Source of the DNA: an uncultured Acidovorax sp.
GTDB lineage: Bacteria > Pseudomonadota > Gammaproteobacteria > Burkholderiales > Burkholderiaceae_C
NCBI GenBank assembly: GCA_913774625.1
Contig: CAJYHL010000019.1
Coordinates: 62,001 to 126,000 of the forward strand
Length of the DNA: 64,000 bases
Reading direction: 5' to 3'
The number at the start of each line of letters is the position of its first letter. The first letter of the stretch is position 1. Below the pieces are notes generated by a model that worked only from the letters and a program-made list of their open reading frames with translations, made no database searches and was not told where the DNA came from. Position numbers and translations under genes: made by a program. Shown here one piece after another: positions 46,180-59,670 of this stretch.

Positions 46180-48624
46180 ATGCAATTTCCAGAATCCTGG
46201 CTGCGCGAGTTCTGCAATCCGCCGCTGACCACCGCCGAGCTGGCGGAGACCCTGACCATGGCCGGCCTGGAGGTGGAGGAGCTCCGCCCCGTGGCTCCTG
46301 CCTTCAGCAAGATCGTGGTGGGCGAGATCAAGGAGGCCGTGCAGCATCCGAACGCCGACCGCCTGCGCGTCTGCCAGGTGGATGTGGGCCAGGAGGCGCT
46401 GCTGAACATCGTGTGCGGCGCGCCGAACGCCCGCGTGGGCATCAAGGTGCCGTGCGCCCTGGTGGGTGCGCAGTTGCCGCCCGGCGCCGATGGCAAGCCG
46501 TTCCAGATCAAGCTGGGCAAGCTGCGCGGTGTGGAAAGCCACGGCATGCTGTGCTCCGCGCGCGAGCTGCAGCTCTCCGAAGAGCAGGACGGCCTGCTGG
46601 AGCTGTCGGCCGATGCCGTGGTCGGCCGCGACATCCGCGAGCAGCTGAATCTGGACGACACCCTGTTCACCCTGAAGCTCACGCCCAACCTGGCCCATGC
46701 ACTGAGCGTGCATGGCATTGCCCGCGAGCTCTCCGCCCTGACCGGCGCGCCTCTGTGCTCGCCGCAATTTCCGGCCGTGTCCGCCGCGCTGGACGAGCGC
46801 CTGCCGGTGAAGATTTCCGCTCCGGACCTGTGCGGCCGTTTCTCGGGCCGCATCGTGCGCAACGTGAATACGCGCGTCGCCACCCCCGCGTGGATGGTGG
46901 ACCGCCTGGCCCGCTGCGGCCAGCGCAGCGTGTCGCCATTGGTGGACATTTCCAACTACGTGATGTTCGAGCTGGGCCGTCCTTCGCACATCTTCGACCT
47001 GGACAAGATCCACGGCGCCCTGGACGTGCGCTGGGCGCGCGAAGGCGAGCAGCTCAAGCTGCTGAACGGCAATACTGTCGCGCTCGACGGCGGCGTGGGC
47101 GTCATCGCCGACGGCCAGGCCGTGGAATCGCTCGCCGGCATCATGGGCGGCGATGCGACGGCGGTGTCGGACGACACGCGCAACATCTATGTCGAAGCGG
47201 CCTTCTGGTGGCCCAAGTCGGTGGCGGGGCGTTCGCGCCGCTACAACTTCTCGACCGATGCCGGGCACCGCTTTGAGCGCGGCGTCGATCCGGAAGGTAC
47301 GGTGGAGCACATCGAGCGCATCACCAAGCTCATCCTGCAGATCTGCGGCACGCCCGAGACCGTCTGCGGCCCCGTGGACGACCAGCAGGTCCGAATGCCC
47401 GAAGCCCGCTCGGTGTCGCTGCGCGTGTCGCGCGCGGCCAAGGTCATAGGCATGCCCCTGACGCAGGGCCAGTGCGAAGACGCGCTCAAGCGGCTGGGCC
47501 TGCCCGTGCGGGCGCAGGAGGGCGTGCTGCACGTGGTGCCGCCCTCGTACCGCTTCGACCTGAACATCGAGGAAGACCTCATCGAAGAGGTGGCGCGCAT
47601 GGTGGGCTACGAGCACCTGCCCACCACGCCTCCGATCGCGCCCATCACTCCCAAGCTGCGCGCCGAATCGCGCCGCGGCCCTTTCGCCGTGCGCCGCGAG
47701 CTGGCGGGCCTCGGCTACCAGGAAACCATCAACTTCAGCTTCGTGGAAGCCGCCTGGGAGCGCGATCTGGCGGGCAATGCGCAGCCCATCCAGTTGCTCA
47801 ACCCCATTGCGAGCCAACTGAGCGTCATGCGTTCGACCCTGCTGGGTTCGCTGCTGCAGGTGCTCAAGTTCAATCTCGACCGCAAGGCCGCGCGCGTGCG
47901 CGTGTTCGAGCTGGGCCGAGTCTTCCTGCGTGATGCTTCCGTCGTCGATTCGGACACCACGGTGGCCGGCGTGCATCAGCCGATGCGCGTGGCCGGCCTG
48001 GCCTATGGCGCGGGCGACATGCTGCAGTGGGGCAGCAAGGAAAAGGCGGTCGATTTCTTCGACATCAAGGGCGACGTCGAATCGCTGCTGGCGCCCCTGG
48101 ACGCGAGCTTCGAGCCCGGTGACCACCCGGCCATGCACCCGGGCCGCTGCGCGCGCGTGGTGCTGGACGGCGAGTGCATCGGCCATGTGGGCGAGCTGCA
48201 TCCGCAATGGCGCCAGTCCTGGGGTCTGCCGCAGGCGCCCGTGCTGTTCGAGCTCGAACTGGATGCGGTGCTGCGCCGCCGGGTGCCGGTGTTCGCGCCC
48301 GTGGCCAAGCACCAGACGGTCGAGCGCGATATCGCCGTGGTCGTTGCCGAGCGCGTGACGCATGCCGAGGTGATGGCTGCGATCGAGGCCGCAGCTCCCA
48401 AGGGCTTGCTGCGCTCTGCCGTGCTGTTCGACGTATTCCGTCCCAAGCCGCTGCGCGAAGGGGAGGTGGCTGCCAGCGGCGCGCTGGCGGCGGGCGAGAA
48501 GAGCTTGGCCGTGCGCCTGACCCTGGGCAGTGACGAGGCCACGCTGACCGATGCCGAGATCGACGGCGCAGTGCAGGCTGCGCTGCAGGAACTGTCGAGC
48601 CGTACTGGCGCGCGGCTGCGGTGA
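46180..48624 (+). CDS. pheT: Phenylalanyl-tRNA synthetase, beta subunit
   Basis: The 814-residue beta subunit has the tRNA-binding OB domain ([15 protein letters not shown], with [20 protein letters not shown]), the B3/B4 editing domain ([17 protein letters not shown], and [19 protein letters not shown]), and the B5 domain ([20 protein letters not shown]). The C-terminal FDX-ACB anticodon domain has [20 protein letters not shown]. Length and order are standard. Its stop overlaps a GTG that is not the ihfA start chosen here. Confidence 0.96.
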   Translation: MQFPESWLREFCNPPLTTAELAETLTMAGLEVEELRPVAPAFSKIVVGEIKEAVQHPNADRLRVCQVDVGQEALLNIVCGAPNARVGIKVPCALVGAQLPPGADGKPFQIKLGKLRGVESHGMLCSARELQLSEEQDGLLELSADAVVGRDIREQLNLDDTLFTLKLTPNLAHALSVHGIARELSALTGAPLCSPQFPAVSAALDERLPVKISAPDLCGRFSGRIVRNVNTRVATPAWMVDRLARCGQRSVSPLVDISNYVMFELGRPSHIFDLDKIHGALDVRWAREGEQLKLLNGNTVALDGGVGVIADGQAVESLAGIMGGDATAVSDDTRNIYVEAAFWWPKSVAGRSRRYNFSTDAGHRFERGVDPEGTVEHIERITKLILQICGTPETVCGPVDDQQVRMPEARSVSLRVSRAAKVIGMPLTQGQCEDALKRLGLPVRAQEGVLHVVPPSYRFDLNIEEDLIEEVARMVGYEHLPTTPPIAPITPKLRAESRRGPFAVRRELAGLGYQETINFSFVEAAWERDLAGNAQPIQLLNPIASQLSVMRSTLLGSLLQVLKFNLDRKAARVRVFELGRVFLRDASVVDSDTTVAGVHQPMRVAGLAYGAGDMLQWGSKEKAVDFFDIKGDVESLLAPLDASFEPGDHPAMHPGRCARVVLDGECIGHVGELHPQWRQSWGLPQAPVLFELELDAVLRRRVPVFAPVAKHQTVERDIAVVVAERVTHAEVMAAIEAAAPKGLLRSAVLFDVFRPKPLREGEVAASGALAAGEKSLAVRLTLGSDEATLTDAEIDGAVQAALQELSSRTGARLR

Positions 48625-48653
48625 AGGCCATGCTGAAAGACGAAGGAGGCACC

Positions 48654-48980
48654 ATGGAATTCGCGGTGGAAAGCCTGGAGACGCCTGCGCTGACCAAGGC
48701 TCAGCTGGCCGATCTGCTGTTCGATCACATCGGCCTGAACAAGCGCGAGTCCAAGGACATGGTCGATGCGTTTTTCGACCTGATCTCGCAAAGCCTGGTC
48801 GAGGGCGATGACGTGAAGCTCTCGGGCTTCGGCAATTTCCAGATCCGCACCAAGGCGCCCCGCCCGGGGCGCAATCCGCGGACGGGGGAGTCGATTCCCA
48901 TCGAGGCGCGCCGCGTCGTCACCTTCCATGCCAGCAGCAAGCTCAAGGAGCAGATTCAGGGCGCCGTTCCCGCTGCGTGA
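48654..48980 (+). CDS. ihfA: Integration host factor alpha subunit
   Basis: IHF-alpha pairs with IHF-beta to bend DNA sharply in replication, recombination and transcription. The product is 108 residues from the ATG at 48654, which has a perfect AAGGAGG 5 bases upstream; GTG or ATG codons at 48621 and 48630 would add 8-11 residues without such a site. Motifs are [20 protein letters not shown] and [20 protein letters not shown], the latter carrying the DNA-intercalating Pro arm. The pheT-ihfA order is conserved in proteobacteria. Confidence 0.95.
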   Translation: MEFAVESLETPALTKAQLADLLFDHIGLNKRESKDMVDAFFDLISQSLVEGDDVKLSGFGNFQIRTKAPRPGRNPRTGESIPIEARRVVTFHASSKLKEQIQGAVPAA

Positions 48981-49082
48981 AGATGAGGAGTCGGCGCTGC
49001 GGAATCTTCCGGGTTTCAGGGTGGCACACCCGCAGGCCCTGCGGTACGCTTGCCGGCTGACCGGTCCTGTTCGCGAAGTCCC

Positions 49083-49496
49083 ATGACTACCACGCTGCCC
49101 TCCATTCCCGCCAAGCGCTACTTCACCATCGGAGAAGTGGCGGAGCTGTGCGGGGTCAAGCCCCATGTGCTGCGCTACTGGGAGCAGGAGTTCACGCAGC
49201 TGCGTCCCATGAAGCGGCGGGGCAACCGGCGCTACTACCAGCACCACGAGGTGCTCATGATCCGGCGCATCCGCGATCTGCTCTACGACCAGGGCTTTAC
49301 CATCAGCGGCGCGCGCAACCGGCTGCAGGACGATCCGGATGGCCATGAAGCGCTGGAGGCGCAGCTCATCGAGGATGCCGTGCCCGATGCCGGTGGTGCT
49401 GCGCCCCCGGTGGCCATCAGGCCCCCGGTCGTACTGGATGCTCGGACCATGCGCAAAGAATTGAACGAAATTCGTGAACTTCTCATTTGGGGCTGA
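49083..49496 (+). CDS. MerR-family transcriptional regulator
   Basis: The 137-residue regulator has the MerR winged helix KRYFTIGEVAELCGVKPHVL, then YWEQEFTQLRPMKRRGNRRYY and IRRIRDLLYDQGFTISGARN. The C-terminal half is a short helix and a Pro-rich stretch without metal-binding Cys, so the effector is unknown. A MerR gene behind ihfA is common in beta- and gammaproteobacteria. It lies 102 bases after ihfA and 26 before tRNA-Pro. Confidence 0.9.
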   Translation: MTTTLPSIPAKRYFTIGEVAELCGVKPHVLRYWEQEFTQLRPMKRRGNRRYYQHHEVLMIRRIRDLLYDQGFTISGARNRLQDDPDGHEALEAQLIEDAVPDAGGAAPPVAIRPPVVLDARTMRKELNEIRELLIWG

Positions 49497-49505
49497 AATT
49501 CACTA

Positions 49506-49511
49506 TATAAT
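49506..49511 (+). promoter_or_regulatory. -10 element of the tRNA-Pro gene
   Basis: A perfect TATAAT lies 12 bases before the tRNA. The -35 is weak (TCATTT at 17 bases, inside the MerR gene end). Confidence 0.6.
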
Positions 49512-49522
49512 TTGAGTCTTGT

Positions 49523-49599
49523 CGGCGTGTAGCGCAGCCTGGTAGCGCACTTGCATGGGGTGCAAGGGGTCGCGAGTTCGAATCCCGCCACGCCGACCA
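49523..49599 (+). tRNA. tRNA-Pro (anticodon GGG)
   Basis: The 77-nt gene has acceptor arms CGGCGTG (49523-49529) and CACGCCG (49589-49595). The D-arm contains AGCGCAGCCTGGTAGCGC, and the anticodon stem CTTGC/GCAAG encloses the loop ATGGGGT with anticodon GGG. The T-loop is GTTCGAATC and the CCA end is encoded (49597-49599). It decodes CCC and CCU. It has its own -10 element and a terminator. Confidence 0.95.
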
Positions 49600-49606
49600 T
49601 TACAAG

Positions 49607-49638
49607 AAAAGCCGCAGTCTCCGGACTGCGGCTTTTTT
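49607..49638 (+). terminator. Intrinsic terminator after tRNA-Pro
   Basis: AAAAGCCGCAGTC (49607-49619) and GACTGCGGCTTTT (49624-49636) form a perfect 13-bp stem with a TCCG loop and a T-run, 8 bases after the tRNA. Confidence 0.9.
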
Positions 49639-49748
49639 CTTTTCCGGGTCCGGGCCTGGGGCCACTGCGGCCGGGCTGTGTGGAATGGGTTTGCGGGTAA
49701 ACCCTGTTGTCCTGCATGCGGCAAATCGCCGGGCATGGCCTCTCAGGC

Positions 49749-49754
49749 TACAAT
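49749..49754 (+). promoter_or_regulatory. Candidate -10 element of carAB
   Basis: TACAAT lies 125 bases before the carA start. No consensus -35 is found at 17 bases. A start near 49761 gives a leader of about 118 nt that contains the structure at 49776-49857. Confidence 0.45.
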
Positions 49755-49775
49755 TGGAGGCTTTCCCGCAAAAAA

Positions 49776-49857
49776 GTCGCCCGGCCGCACCCAAAGCAAT
49801 TTCTCAACAAGCAGCAGTCCTCAGGAAGACATGTCTTCCCGCGGGCTCCCGGGCGAC
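49776..49857 (+). promoter_or_regulatory. Structured carAB leader
   Basis: GTCGCCCGG (49776-49784) and CCGGGCGAC (49849-49857) are perfect 9-bp complements that close an 82-nt domain. Inside it, GGAAGACATGTCTTCC (49824-49839) is a perfect 16-base palindrome. The domain ends 10 bases before the GGAG ribosome-binding site of carA. It is a candidate regulatory structure or operator; no U-run is present. Confidence 0.5.
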
Positions 49858-49879
49858 CCGTAACCATCCGGAGAACCCA

Positions 49880-51056
49880 GTGCTTTTGTCTCTCAAGGGA
49901 TCCTTCCCGCCCGCCATCCTGGCGCTCGCAGACGGCACGGTCTTTATCGGCAACTCGATCGGTGCCACCGGCACCACCGTCGGCGAAGTGGTGTTCAACA
50001 CCTCGCTCACCGGCTACCAGGAAATCCTCACCGACCCCAGCTATTGCCAGCAGATCGTCACGCTGACGTATCCGCACATCGGCAACTATGGCGTCAACGC
50101 CGAGGACATCGAGGCCGACAAGGTCCACGCCGCAGGGCTCATCATCAAGGACCTGCCGCTCGTCGCCAGCAACTTCCGCAGCACCGAAACGCTTTCGCAG
50201 TATCTGGTGCGCGAGAAGACCGTGGCGATCGCCAACATCGACACCCGCAAGCTCACCCGCCTGCTGCGCACCAAGGGCGCGCAGAACGGCGCCATCGTGG
50301 GCCTGGCTGCGGGCGAAGCCGTCTCCCAGGCACATATCGACCAGGCACTGGCCGCGGCCAAGGGCGCGCCCGCCATGGCCGGCCTGGATCTGGCCCAGGT
50401 CGTCTCCGCGCCGCAGTCCTATGAGTGGACGCAGACCGAATGGCTGCTGGGCACGGGCTACGGCACGCAGGACAAGCCGCGCTTCCATGTGGTCGCCTTC
50501 GATTACGGCGTGAAGAAGAACATCCTGCGCATGCTGGCCGAGCGCGGCTGCAAGGTCACCGTGGTGCCGGCGAAGACATCCGCTGCCGAGGTCAAGCGCC
50601 TGCAGCCCGACGGCGTGTTCCTCTCCAACGGCCCTGGCGACCCGGAGCCCTGCGACTACGCCATCGCCGCCACGCGCGAACTGGTCGATGCGGGCTATCC
50701 CACCTTCGGCATCTGCCTGGGTCATCAGATCCTGGCACTCGCCTCTGGCGCCAAGACCTTCAAGATGAAGTTCGGCCACCACGGCGCGAACCATCCGGTG
50801 AAGGACCTGGACAACGGCCGCGTCAGCATCACCAGCCAGAACCACGGCTTCGCGGTGGACGAGAAGACGCTGCCCGCCAATCTGCGCGCGACGCATATCA
50901 GCCTGTTCGACGGCACGCTGCAGGGCCTGGCCCGCACCGACCGCCCGGCGTTCTGCTTCCAGGGCCACCCGGAAGCCTCGCCCGGCCCGCACGACATCGG
51001 CTATTTGTTCGACCGCTTCACGGCACTCATGGAAAAGCACAAGGCGGAGGCCAAGA

Positions 51057-51064
<8 letters not shown>
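49880..51064 (+). CDS. carA: Carbamoyl-phosphate synthase, small (glutaminase) subunit
   Basis: CarA hydrolyses glutamine and passes ammonia to CarB for carbamoyl phosphate, used in arginine and pyrimidine synthesis. The 394-residue protein has the N-terminal domain [17 protein letters not shown]. Its class I amidotransferase domain has the catalytic Cys in [12 protein letters not shown] and [12 protein letters not shown]. The start is the GTG at 49880 (GTG CTT TTG), with GGAG 7 bases upstream; no ATG fits. It overlaps carB by 8 bases. Confidence 0.96.
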
Positions 51065-54302
<3,238 letters not shown>

Positions 54303-54400
54303 AGACGGGCTGAACGCCTTTGCGCCGCCTCGACGGGCGGCGCCCCTTCGGTGTGGATGGCCGTTGCAAACGGCGGCATAATCCGCACACGAACGAACTG

Positions 54401-54436
54401 AAACCGCCGCGCGGCAACGCGCGGCGGTTTGCTTTT
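54401..54436 (+). terminator. Hairpin terminator between carB and greA
   Basis: AAACCGCCGCGCG (54401-54413) and CGCGCGGCGGTTT (54418-54430) form a perfect 13-bp stem with a GCAA tetraloop, followed by GCTTTT. A second inverted repeat (TGCCGCAG/CTGCGGCA) lies closer to greA, near 54495-54512. Confidence 0.75.
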
Positions 54437-54538
54437 GGTGGCGTCGTGGCACTGCAGCCTGGCAGCGGTGCCGGCACGCTGAGAAAGAAGAAGCTGCCGC
54501 AGGACTGCGGCAAAGAGTTGAACGGAGAAATTCACCCA

Positions 54539-55015
54539 ATGGCCACCATCCCGATTACCAAGCGCGGCGCAGAGAAGCTGAAGGAAGAGCTGCATCGCCT
54601 GAAAACCATCGAGCGTCCTGCGGTGATCAATGCGATCGCCGAGGCCCGCGCTCAGGGCGACTTGAGCGAAAACGCCGAATACGAGGCCGCCAAGGACCGC
54701 CAGGGCTTCATCGAAGGCCGCATCCAGGAAGTCGAAGGCAAGCTGTCGGCTGCGCAGATCATCGACCCGAGCCAGCTCGATGCCGGCGGCAAGGTGGTCT
54801 TCGGCGCCACGGTCGAGCTGGAAGACGAAGACAGCGGCGAATCCGTCACCTACCAGATCGTGGGCGAGGACGAGGCCGACCTGAAGCTGGGCCTGATCAA
54901 CGTGTCCAGCCCGATCGCCCGTGCGCTGATCGGCAAGGACGAGGGCGATACCGCCGAGGTGCAGGCTCCGGGCGGCGTGCGCCACTACGAAATCGTGGCG
55001 GTCAGCTACCGCTGA
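54539..55015 (+). CDS. greA: Transcription elongation factor GreA
   Basis: GreA enters the RNA polymerase secondary channel and stimulates cleavage of backtracked RNA. The 158-residue protein has [20 protein letters not shown], the coiled-coil tip [20 protein letters not shown] with the acidic residues that reach the active site, and the C-terminal FKBP-like domain ([15 protein letters not shown]). CGGAG lies upstream. The carB-greA order is conserved in beta- and gammaproteobacteria. Confidence 0.97.
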   Translation: MATIPITKRGAEKLKEELHRLKTIERPAVINAIAEARAQGDLSENAEYEAAKDRQGFIEGRIQEVEGKLSAAQIIDPSQLDAGGKVVFGATVELEDEDSGESVTYQIVGEDEADLKLGLINVSSPIARALIGKDEGDTAEVQAPGGVRHYEIVAVSYR

Positions 55016-55035
55016 CGCCTCCGCAAGCAGACGCC

Positions 55036-55443
55036 ATGCGGGATCGCCTGCCTGTGCTGCTGGCCGCGCTGTGGTGGGGCAGCCTGTCCACGGTCGGATT
55101 CATGGTGGTGCCGATGCTGTTCACGCATCTGCCCAGCCCCGCCGTGGCCGGCGCCATGGCTGCGCGCCTCTTCGAGGCGCAGACCTTCGTCTCCATGGCC
55201 TGCGGCGTGCTGCTGCTGGTGCTGTCGAGGCGCCGGCATGCGGAAACCCAGGAGCCCTGGGCGCAGGCTGCCATGGTGTTCATCATCGGCGGCCTGCTGC
55301 TGGCCCTGCTGGTCCAGTACGGCGTGTCGCCGCGCATCGTCGCACGGCAGAACCTCAAGCTCTGGCATTCAGTGGGTACGGCGATGTATGCGCTGCAGTG
55401 GCTGTGCGCATTGGCGGTGCTGTGGCGCACTGCCAGACGCTGA
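55036..55443 (+). CDS. DUF4149 membrane protein
   Basis: The 135-residue product has four hydrophobic segments, starting LPVLLAALWWGSLSTVGFMV, with VVPMLFTHLPSPAVAGAMAA, typical of the DUF4149 (TMEM205-like) family. Function is unknown. It begins 20 bases after greA, and a DUF4149 gene following greA is a recurrent betaproteobacterial arrangement. The C-terminus is short and basic. Confidence 0.88.
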   Translation: MRDRLPVLLAALWWGSLSTVGFMVVPMLFTHLPSPAVAGAMAARLFEAQTFVSMACGVLLLVLSRRRHAETQEPWAQAAMVFIIGGLLLALLVQYGVSPRIVARQNLKLWHSVGTAMYALQWLCALAVLWRTARR

Positions 55444-55561
55444 ACCCATACCTGTTCACCTGATGGAGTAGGGCTGGGAGCAGCGGGCAGCAGGGCTGCC
55501 CAGCTCCAGCCCTGCCACCAGCACTTCTGTGCGGGACCGTAGCCCACAGCAGGCCGCGGGC

Positions 55562-56305
55562 TTACTCCCGCCAGTGCTCCGCCACCCAGGTCGCAGGCTC
55601 TATGTGCCTGAAGCGCCGGTTGCGCCGGCCGGCCAGCGCGTCGGGCGGATTGCATTCCCCGTGGAAGATGACGATGCGCGCATCCGGGGGCACCACGGGC
55701 GCCTTCCAATAGTTGGTGGGCCAGCGCGGAATGCTGTGGTACTTGAAGCTCGGGCACCAGGCCTCGGGCCAGTACGACAGGTGCCCCTGGCGATGCAGAA
55801 AGTCCGAGAGATAGGCCTGCTCGTTGCGAAAGCGCTGGCGCACCTCTTCCACATGGCCGCGGAAGTACTCCAGCACGTCGGGGTGGGCTCCGAGTTCGAA
55901 GCGGTACACCGAGGAGTTGCCGGTGATGCGCCAGGGGCGCTTATAGTCGTGGATGATGACGAAGCGGCCCGGCCGGGTGAAGAAGTCGTCCAGGCTGCCC
56001 GTGACGACCACGTCCACGTCCAGGAAGAGGGCCGTGCCCCGCAGGCCGTGCAGGTCGGCGCTGAAGGTGGCCAGCTTGGTCCAGCCGCGCTCGGGGATGC
56101 CGGGCGGCAGGTCGAGCGGCGGGATGGGCAGGCAGCGCACCTCCGGCCGGAGGCCGGTGGCGTCGTCGGTCAGGCAGACGAACTGGAAATCGCCGCTCAG
56201 ATGGCGGCGCACCATGGCGTAGAGCCGGTTGACGTATTCGGGGCCGTACTTGGTGCCCCACTTCATGCAGATGACGTGGCGCCCGGGCGCCGAGGCGCCC
56301 GCCAT
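55562..56305 (-). CDS. Glycosyltransferase, GT-A-like with DxD motif
   Basis: The 247-residue product begins with [20 protein letters not shown], a pattern of GT8-like or capsule-related transferases. A DxD site follows in [18 protein letters not shown]. Conserved [20 protein letters not shown] and [20 protein letters not shown] follow. There is no signal or membrane helix. The acceptor is unknown. Its ATG overlaps the yhbY stop (TGATG), so it is coupled to an RNA-binding protein gene of unrelated role. Confidence 0.8.
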   Translation of the reverse strand: MAGASAPGRHVICMKWGTKYGPEYVNRLYAMVRRHLSGDFQFVCLTDDATGLRPEVRCLPIPPLDLPPGIPERGWTKLATFSADLHGLRGTALFLDVDVVVTGSLDDFFTRPGRFVIIHDYKRPWRITGNSSVYRFELGAHPDVLEYFRGHVEEVRQRFRNEQAYLSDFLHRQGHLSYWPEAWCPSFKYHSIPRWPTNYWKAPVVPPDARIVIFHGECNPPDALAGRRNRRFRHIEPATWVAEHWRE

Positions 56306-56778
56306 CAGTCGGCCTGCCGCTTCTTGACGGACTTCTGCTTGGGCTTGGCGCGCTTGATCTGGCCGCCCGAGGTGAGGCGCTGGTTGCCCAGCACCCGCAG
56401 CTGCTTGACTTCGGGGCGCTGGCCGCCGCGCTTGCTGAACTTCAGCACCTTCACGTCGCGCGGGCCGGGCATGCGGTCTTCGTCCAGGGTCTTTTCCTTG
56501 GGCGGGATCGGGCGCCACAGAACCAGCAGCTTGCCGATGTGCTGGATCGGGGCGGCGTTCAGGTCGTTGGCCAGCTGCTGGTAGATCTGTTCGCGGGCGA
56601 CGCGGTCGTCGTTGAAGACGCGCACCTTGATCAGGCCGTGCGCGTTCAGCGCGGCGTTGACCTCTTTTTGCACGGCGGGCGTCAGGCCGTCGCCGCCGAT
56701 CAGGACCACGGGGTCCAGGTGGTGGGCTTGGGCGCGGTGTTCCCGGCGCTCGGCGGGAGTCAATTGGATAAGGGGCAT
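56305..56778 (-). CDS. yhbY: YhbY/CRS1-domain RNA-binding protein
   Basis: The 157-residue product has the CRM domain: [20 protein letters not shown], then [20 protein letters not shown] and KLLVLWRP. The YhbY family associates with pre-50S particles in E. coli. The last 60 residues are Lys/Arg/Gln-rich, longer than in E. coli YhbY (about 97 residues), and may bind RNA. It is divergent from rlmE, as in many proteobacteria. Confidence 0.92.
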   Translation of the reverse strand: MPLIQLTPAERREHRAQAHHLDPVVLIGGDGLTPAVQKEVNAALNAHGLIKVRVFNDDRVAREQIYQQLANDLNAAPIQHIGKLLVLWRPIPPKEKTLDEDRMPGPRDVKVLKFSKRGGQRPEVKQLRVLGNQRLTSGGQIKRAKPKQKSVKKRQAD

Positions 56779-56856
56779 GGCCGTATTATCTCAAGGCGCC
56801 GGGATCGGGCCGGCAAGCGGCCTTCCCGCCGCGCGCTTGCACTCAGCGGATATCAG

Positions 56857-57510
56857 ATGAAAGCCAACAACAAACCCAAGAAGGTCAACAAGGCGTGGCT
56901 GCACGACCATGTGAACGACCCCTATGTCAAACAGGCCCAGAAGGATGGCTACCGCGCGCGTGCAGCGTACAAGCTCAAGGAGATCGACGAGCAGCTCGGG
57001 CTGATCCGCCCGGGGCACATCGTGGTGGACCTCGGCTCGGCGCCGGGAGCGTGGAGCCAGTACGTGAGGCGCCGCCTGTCGCCCGACGGAGCGGCGGTGG
57101 GCGCGCTGAACGGAACCATCATCTCGCTGGACATCCTGCCGATGGAGCCCATCGAGGGCGTGGTCTTCCTGCAGGGCGACTTCCGCGAGGAGTCCGTGCT
57201 GGAGCAGTTGCAGGAGGCCGTGGAGGGGCGGCCCGTGGACGTGGTCGTATCCGACATGGCGCCCAATCTGTCGGGCATCGCATCGGCCGATGCCGCCCGC
57301 ATATCGCATCTGATCGAGCTGGCGGTGGATTTCGCCCGGTCGCACCTCAAGCCCGACGGTACCTTGGTGGTCAAGCTGTTCCACGGCAGCGGCTATGCCG
57401 AGCTGGTGCAATTGTTCAAGTCGAACTTCAAGGTCGTCAAGCCGTTCAAGCCCAAGGCCTCGCGAGACCGCTCGGCGGAAACCTTCCTGGTGGGAACCGG
57501 CCTCAAATGA
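56857..57510 (+). CDS. rlmE: 23S rRNA (uridine-2552-2'-O)-methyltransferase
   Basis: RlmE (FtsJ/RrmJ) methylates U2552 in the A loop and is heat induced in E. coli. The 217-residue enzyme has [19 protein letters not shown] with the catalytic Lys, the SAM motif [24 protein letters not shown] with the catalytic Asp, and [11 protein letters not shown]. The N-terminal 10 residues are basic. It is followed by ftsH, the standard rlmE-ftsH pair. Confidence 0.95.
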   Translation: MKANNKPKKVNKAWLHDHVNDPYVKQAQKDGYRARAAYKLKEIDEQLGLIRPGHIVVDLGSAPGAWSQYVRRRLSPDGAAVGALNGTIISLDILPMEPIEGVVFLQGDFREESVLEQLQEAVEGRPVDVVVSDMAPNLSGIASADAARISHLIELAVDFARSHLKPDGTLVVKLFHGSGYAELVQLFKSNFKVVKPFKPKASRDRSAETFLVGTGLK

Positions 57511-57587
57511 GGTTCCCGGCGTGGCCGGGTAGATGCACGCTATGTGCGCCATAGCCCTTGTTGGGGTAGGGCGGGGCGGGCCCACGG

Positions 57588-57615
57588 CTTGAAACGCCTA
57601 AAATGTGCCGCAAAT
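57588..57615 (+). promoter_or_regulatory. Sigma-32-like heat-shock promoter before ftsH
   Basis: CTTGAAA (57588-57594) is a perfect sigma-32 -35 element. After 13 bases comes CCGCAAAT (57608-57615), a fair match to CCCCATNT. It lies about 60 bases before ftsH, which is under sigma-32 control in E. coli. The alternative sigma-70 reading would have only 4 bases between TTGAAA and TAAAAT. Confidence 0.5.
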
Positions 57616-57676
57616 GCGTCGAGATGGTTCATGACATGTTCATTTCCATCCAACCCTTCTCAATCTGGAGTTCCGC

Positions 57677-59596
57677 TTGAACAATCAGTGGTTTTCGAAA
57701 ATCGCAGTGTGGCTGGTCATCGCCATGGTGCTTTTTACGGTGTTCAAACAATTTGACACCCGCGCTGGCGCGGGAGCCGGAACGGTGGGCTATTCCGAGT
57801 TCCTGGACGACGTGCGCAGCAACCGCATCAAGAGCGCGACCATCCAGGAAGGGCCGGGTGGCACCGAGATCGTCGCGACCACCAACGACGACCGCAAGAT
57901 CCGCACGACGGCCACCTACCTCGACCGGGGCCTTGTGGGCGACCTGATCAACAACAACGTCAAGTTCGACGTCAAGCCGCGCGAGGAAGGCTCGCTGCTG
58001 ATGACCCTGCTGGTCAGTTGGGGCCCCATGCTGCTGCTGATCGGCGTCTGGGTGTATTTCATGCGCCAGATGCAGGGCGGGGGCAAGGGCGGCGCCTTTA
58101 GCTTCGGCAAGAGCAAGGCACGCATGCTCGACGAGAACAGCAACCAGGTCACCTTCGCCGACGTGGCCGGCTGCGACGAAGCCAAGGAAGAAGTCAAGGA
58201 AGTCGTGGACTTCCTGAAGGATCCGCAGAAATTCCAGAAGCTGGGTGGCCGCATTCCGCGCGGCCTGCTGCTGGTCGGCCCTCCAGGCACCGGCAAGACG
58301 CTGTTGGCCAAGTCCATTGCCGGTGAAGCCAAGGTGCCGTTCTTCAGCATCTCGGGCTCCGACTTCGTCGAGATGTTCGTCGGCGTGGGTGCGGCCCGCG
58401 TGCGCGACATGTTCGAGAACGCCAAGAAGAACGCCCCCTGCATCATCTTCGTCGATGAAATCGACGCCGTGGGCCGCCAGCGCGGCGCAGGCCTGGGCGG
58501 CGGCAACGACGAGCGCGAGCAGACCCTGAACCAGATGCTGGTCGAGATGGACGGCTTCGAGACCAACCTGGGCGTGATCGTGGTGGCCGCCACCAACCGC
58601 CCCGACATCCTGGACGCCGCTCTGCTGCGCCCCGGCCGTTTCGACCGCCAGGTCTATGTCACGCTGCCCGACATCCGTGGCCGTGAACAGATCCTGAACG
58701 TCCACATGCGCAAGATTCCGGTGGGCCAGGACGTGAACCCGGCCATCATCGCCCGCGGCACGCCCGGCATGTCCGGTGCCGATCTGGCCAATCTCTGCAA
58801 CGAGGCCGCCCTGATGGCTGCGCGCCGCAACGCGCGCACCGTGGAGATGCAGGACTTCGAGAAGGCCAAGGACAAGATCATCATGGGCCCTGAGCGCAAG
58901 AGCATGCTCATGCCCGAGGAAGAGCGCCGCAACACGGCCTACCACGAAGCCGGCCATGCCCTCATCGGCAAGCTGCTGCCCAAGTGCGATCCGGTCCACA
59001 AGGTCACCATCATCCCGCGCGGGCGCGCCCTTGGCGTGACCATGAGCCTGCCCGAGAAGGACCGCTACAGCTACGACCGCGAATACATGCTCAACCAGAT
59101 CAGCATGTTGTTCGGTGGCCGCATAGCGGAAGAGGTGTTCATGAACCAGATGACCACCGGCGCCAGCAACGACTTCGAGCGCGCGACCTCCATCGCCCGC
59201 GACATGGTGACCCGCTACGGCATGACCGAAGCCCTGGGCCCCATGGTCTATGCGGAGAACGAAGGCGAAGTCTTCCTGGGCCGTTCGGTGACCAAGACCA
59301 CCAACATGAGCGAGCAGACCATGCAGAAGGTGGACAGCGAGGTGCGCCGCATCATCGACGAGCAGTACGCCCTGGCGCGCCGCCTGATCGAAGAGAACCA
59401 GGACAAGATGCACGCCATGGCCAAGGCCATGCTCGAATGGGAAACCATCGACAGCGAGCAGCTCGACGACATCATGGCCGGCCGGCCGCCGCGTCCGCCC
59501 AAGGACTGGACGCCGCGCACGCCTTCGTCCGGCGGCGACAATTCCGGCGGCGGCACGCCCGCGGTCGCGACCGATCCGGCACCCACGGCGGCCTGA
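57677..59596 (+). CDS. ftsH: ATP-dependent membrane zinc metalloprotease FtsH
   Basis: FtsH degrades misfolded membrane proteins and regulators such as LpxC and sigma-32. The 639-residue protein has two N-terminal membrane helices ([19 protein letters not shown] and [18 protein letters not shown]). The AAA+ domain has Walker A GPPGTGKT near residue 201, and the zinc motif HEAGH is near 423. The Gly/Pro/Thr tail is variable. The start is the TTG at 57677, with GGAG 6 bases upstream; no ATG precedes the first helix. Confidence 0.96.
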   Translation: MNNQWFSKIAVWLVIAMVLFTVFKQFDTRAGAGAGTVGYSEFLDDVRSNRIKSATIQEGPGGTEIVATTNDDRKIRTTATYLDRGLVGDLINNNVKFDVKPREEGSLLMTLLVSWGPMLLLIGVWVYFMRQMQGGGKGGAFSFGKSKARMLDENSNQVTFADVAGCDEAKEEVKEVVDFLKDPQKFQKLGGRIPRGLLLVGPPGTGKTLLAKSIAGEAKVPFFSISGSDFVEMFVGVGAARVRDMFENAKKNAPCIIFVDEIDAVGRQRGAGLGGGNDEREQTLNQMLVEMDGFETNLGVIVVAATNRPDILDAALLRPGRFDRQVYVTLPDIRGREQILNVHMRKIPVGQDVNPAIIARGTPGMSGADLANLCNEAALMAARRNARTVEMQDFEKAKDKIIMGPERKSMLMPEEERRNTAYHEAGHALIGKLLPKCDPVHKVTIIPRGRALGVTMSLPEKDRYSYDREYMLNQISMLFGGRIAEEVFMNQMTTGASNDFERATSIARDMVTRYGMTEALGPMVYAENEGEVFLGRSVTKTTNMSEQTMQKVDSEVRRIIDEQYALARRLIEENQDKMHAMAKAMLEWETIDSEQLDDIMAGRPPRPPKDWTPRTPSSGGDNSGGGTPAVATDPAPTAA

Positions 59597-59641
59597 GCAG
59601 CGCCAGGGCATTCATTTGGCCGATCTCTGACCAGATCGATC

Positions 59642-59670
59642 CAACGGGGCTTCGGCCCCGTTGCCTTTTT
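59642..59670 (+). terminator. Intrinsic terminator after ftsH
   Basis: CAACGGGGC (59642-59650) and GCCCCGTTG (59655-59663) form a perfect 9-bp stem with a UUCG tetraloop and a T-run to 59670. About 190 bases without a gene follow before folP; no other signal was seen there. Confidence 0.88.

Noticed and set aside
45025-48363. 1112-codon open frame on the minus strand across pheS-pheT
   Set aside because: It is His/Ala/Gly/Arg-rich with no domain, and is antisense to two clearly conserved genes; long shadow frames are expected at this GC content.
48621-48653. ihfA start at the GTG overlapping the pheT stop
   Set aside because: The ATG at 48654 has a perfect AAGGAGG site and matches the known IHF-alpha N-terminus.
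49503-49736. 77-codon minus-strand frame with [20 protein letters not shown]
   Set aside because: This is the familiar mistranslation of the antisense strand of a tRNA-Pro gene, not a protein.
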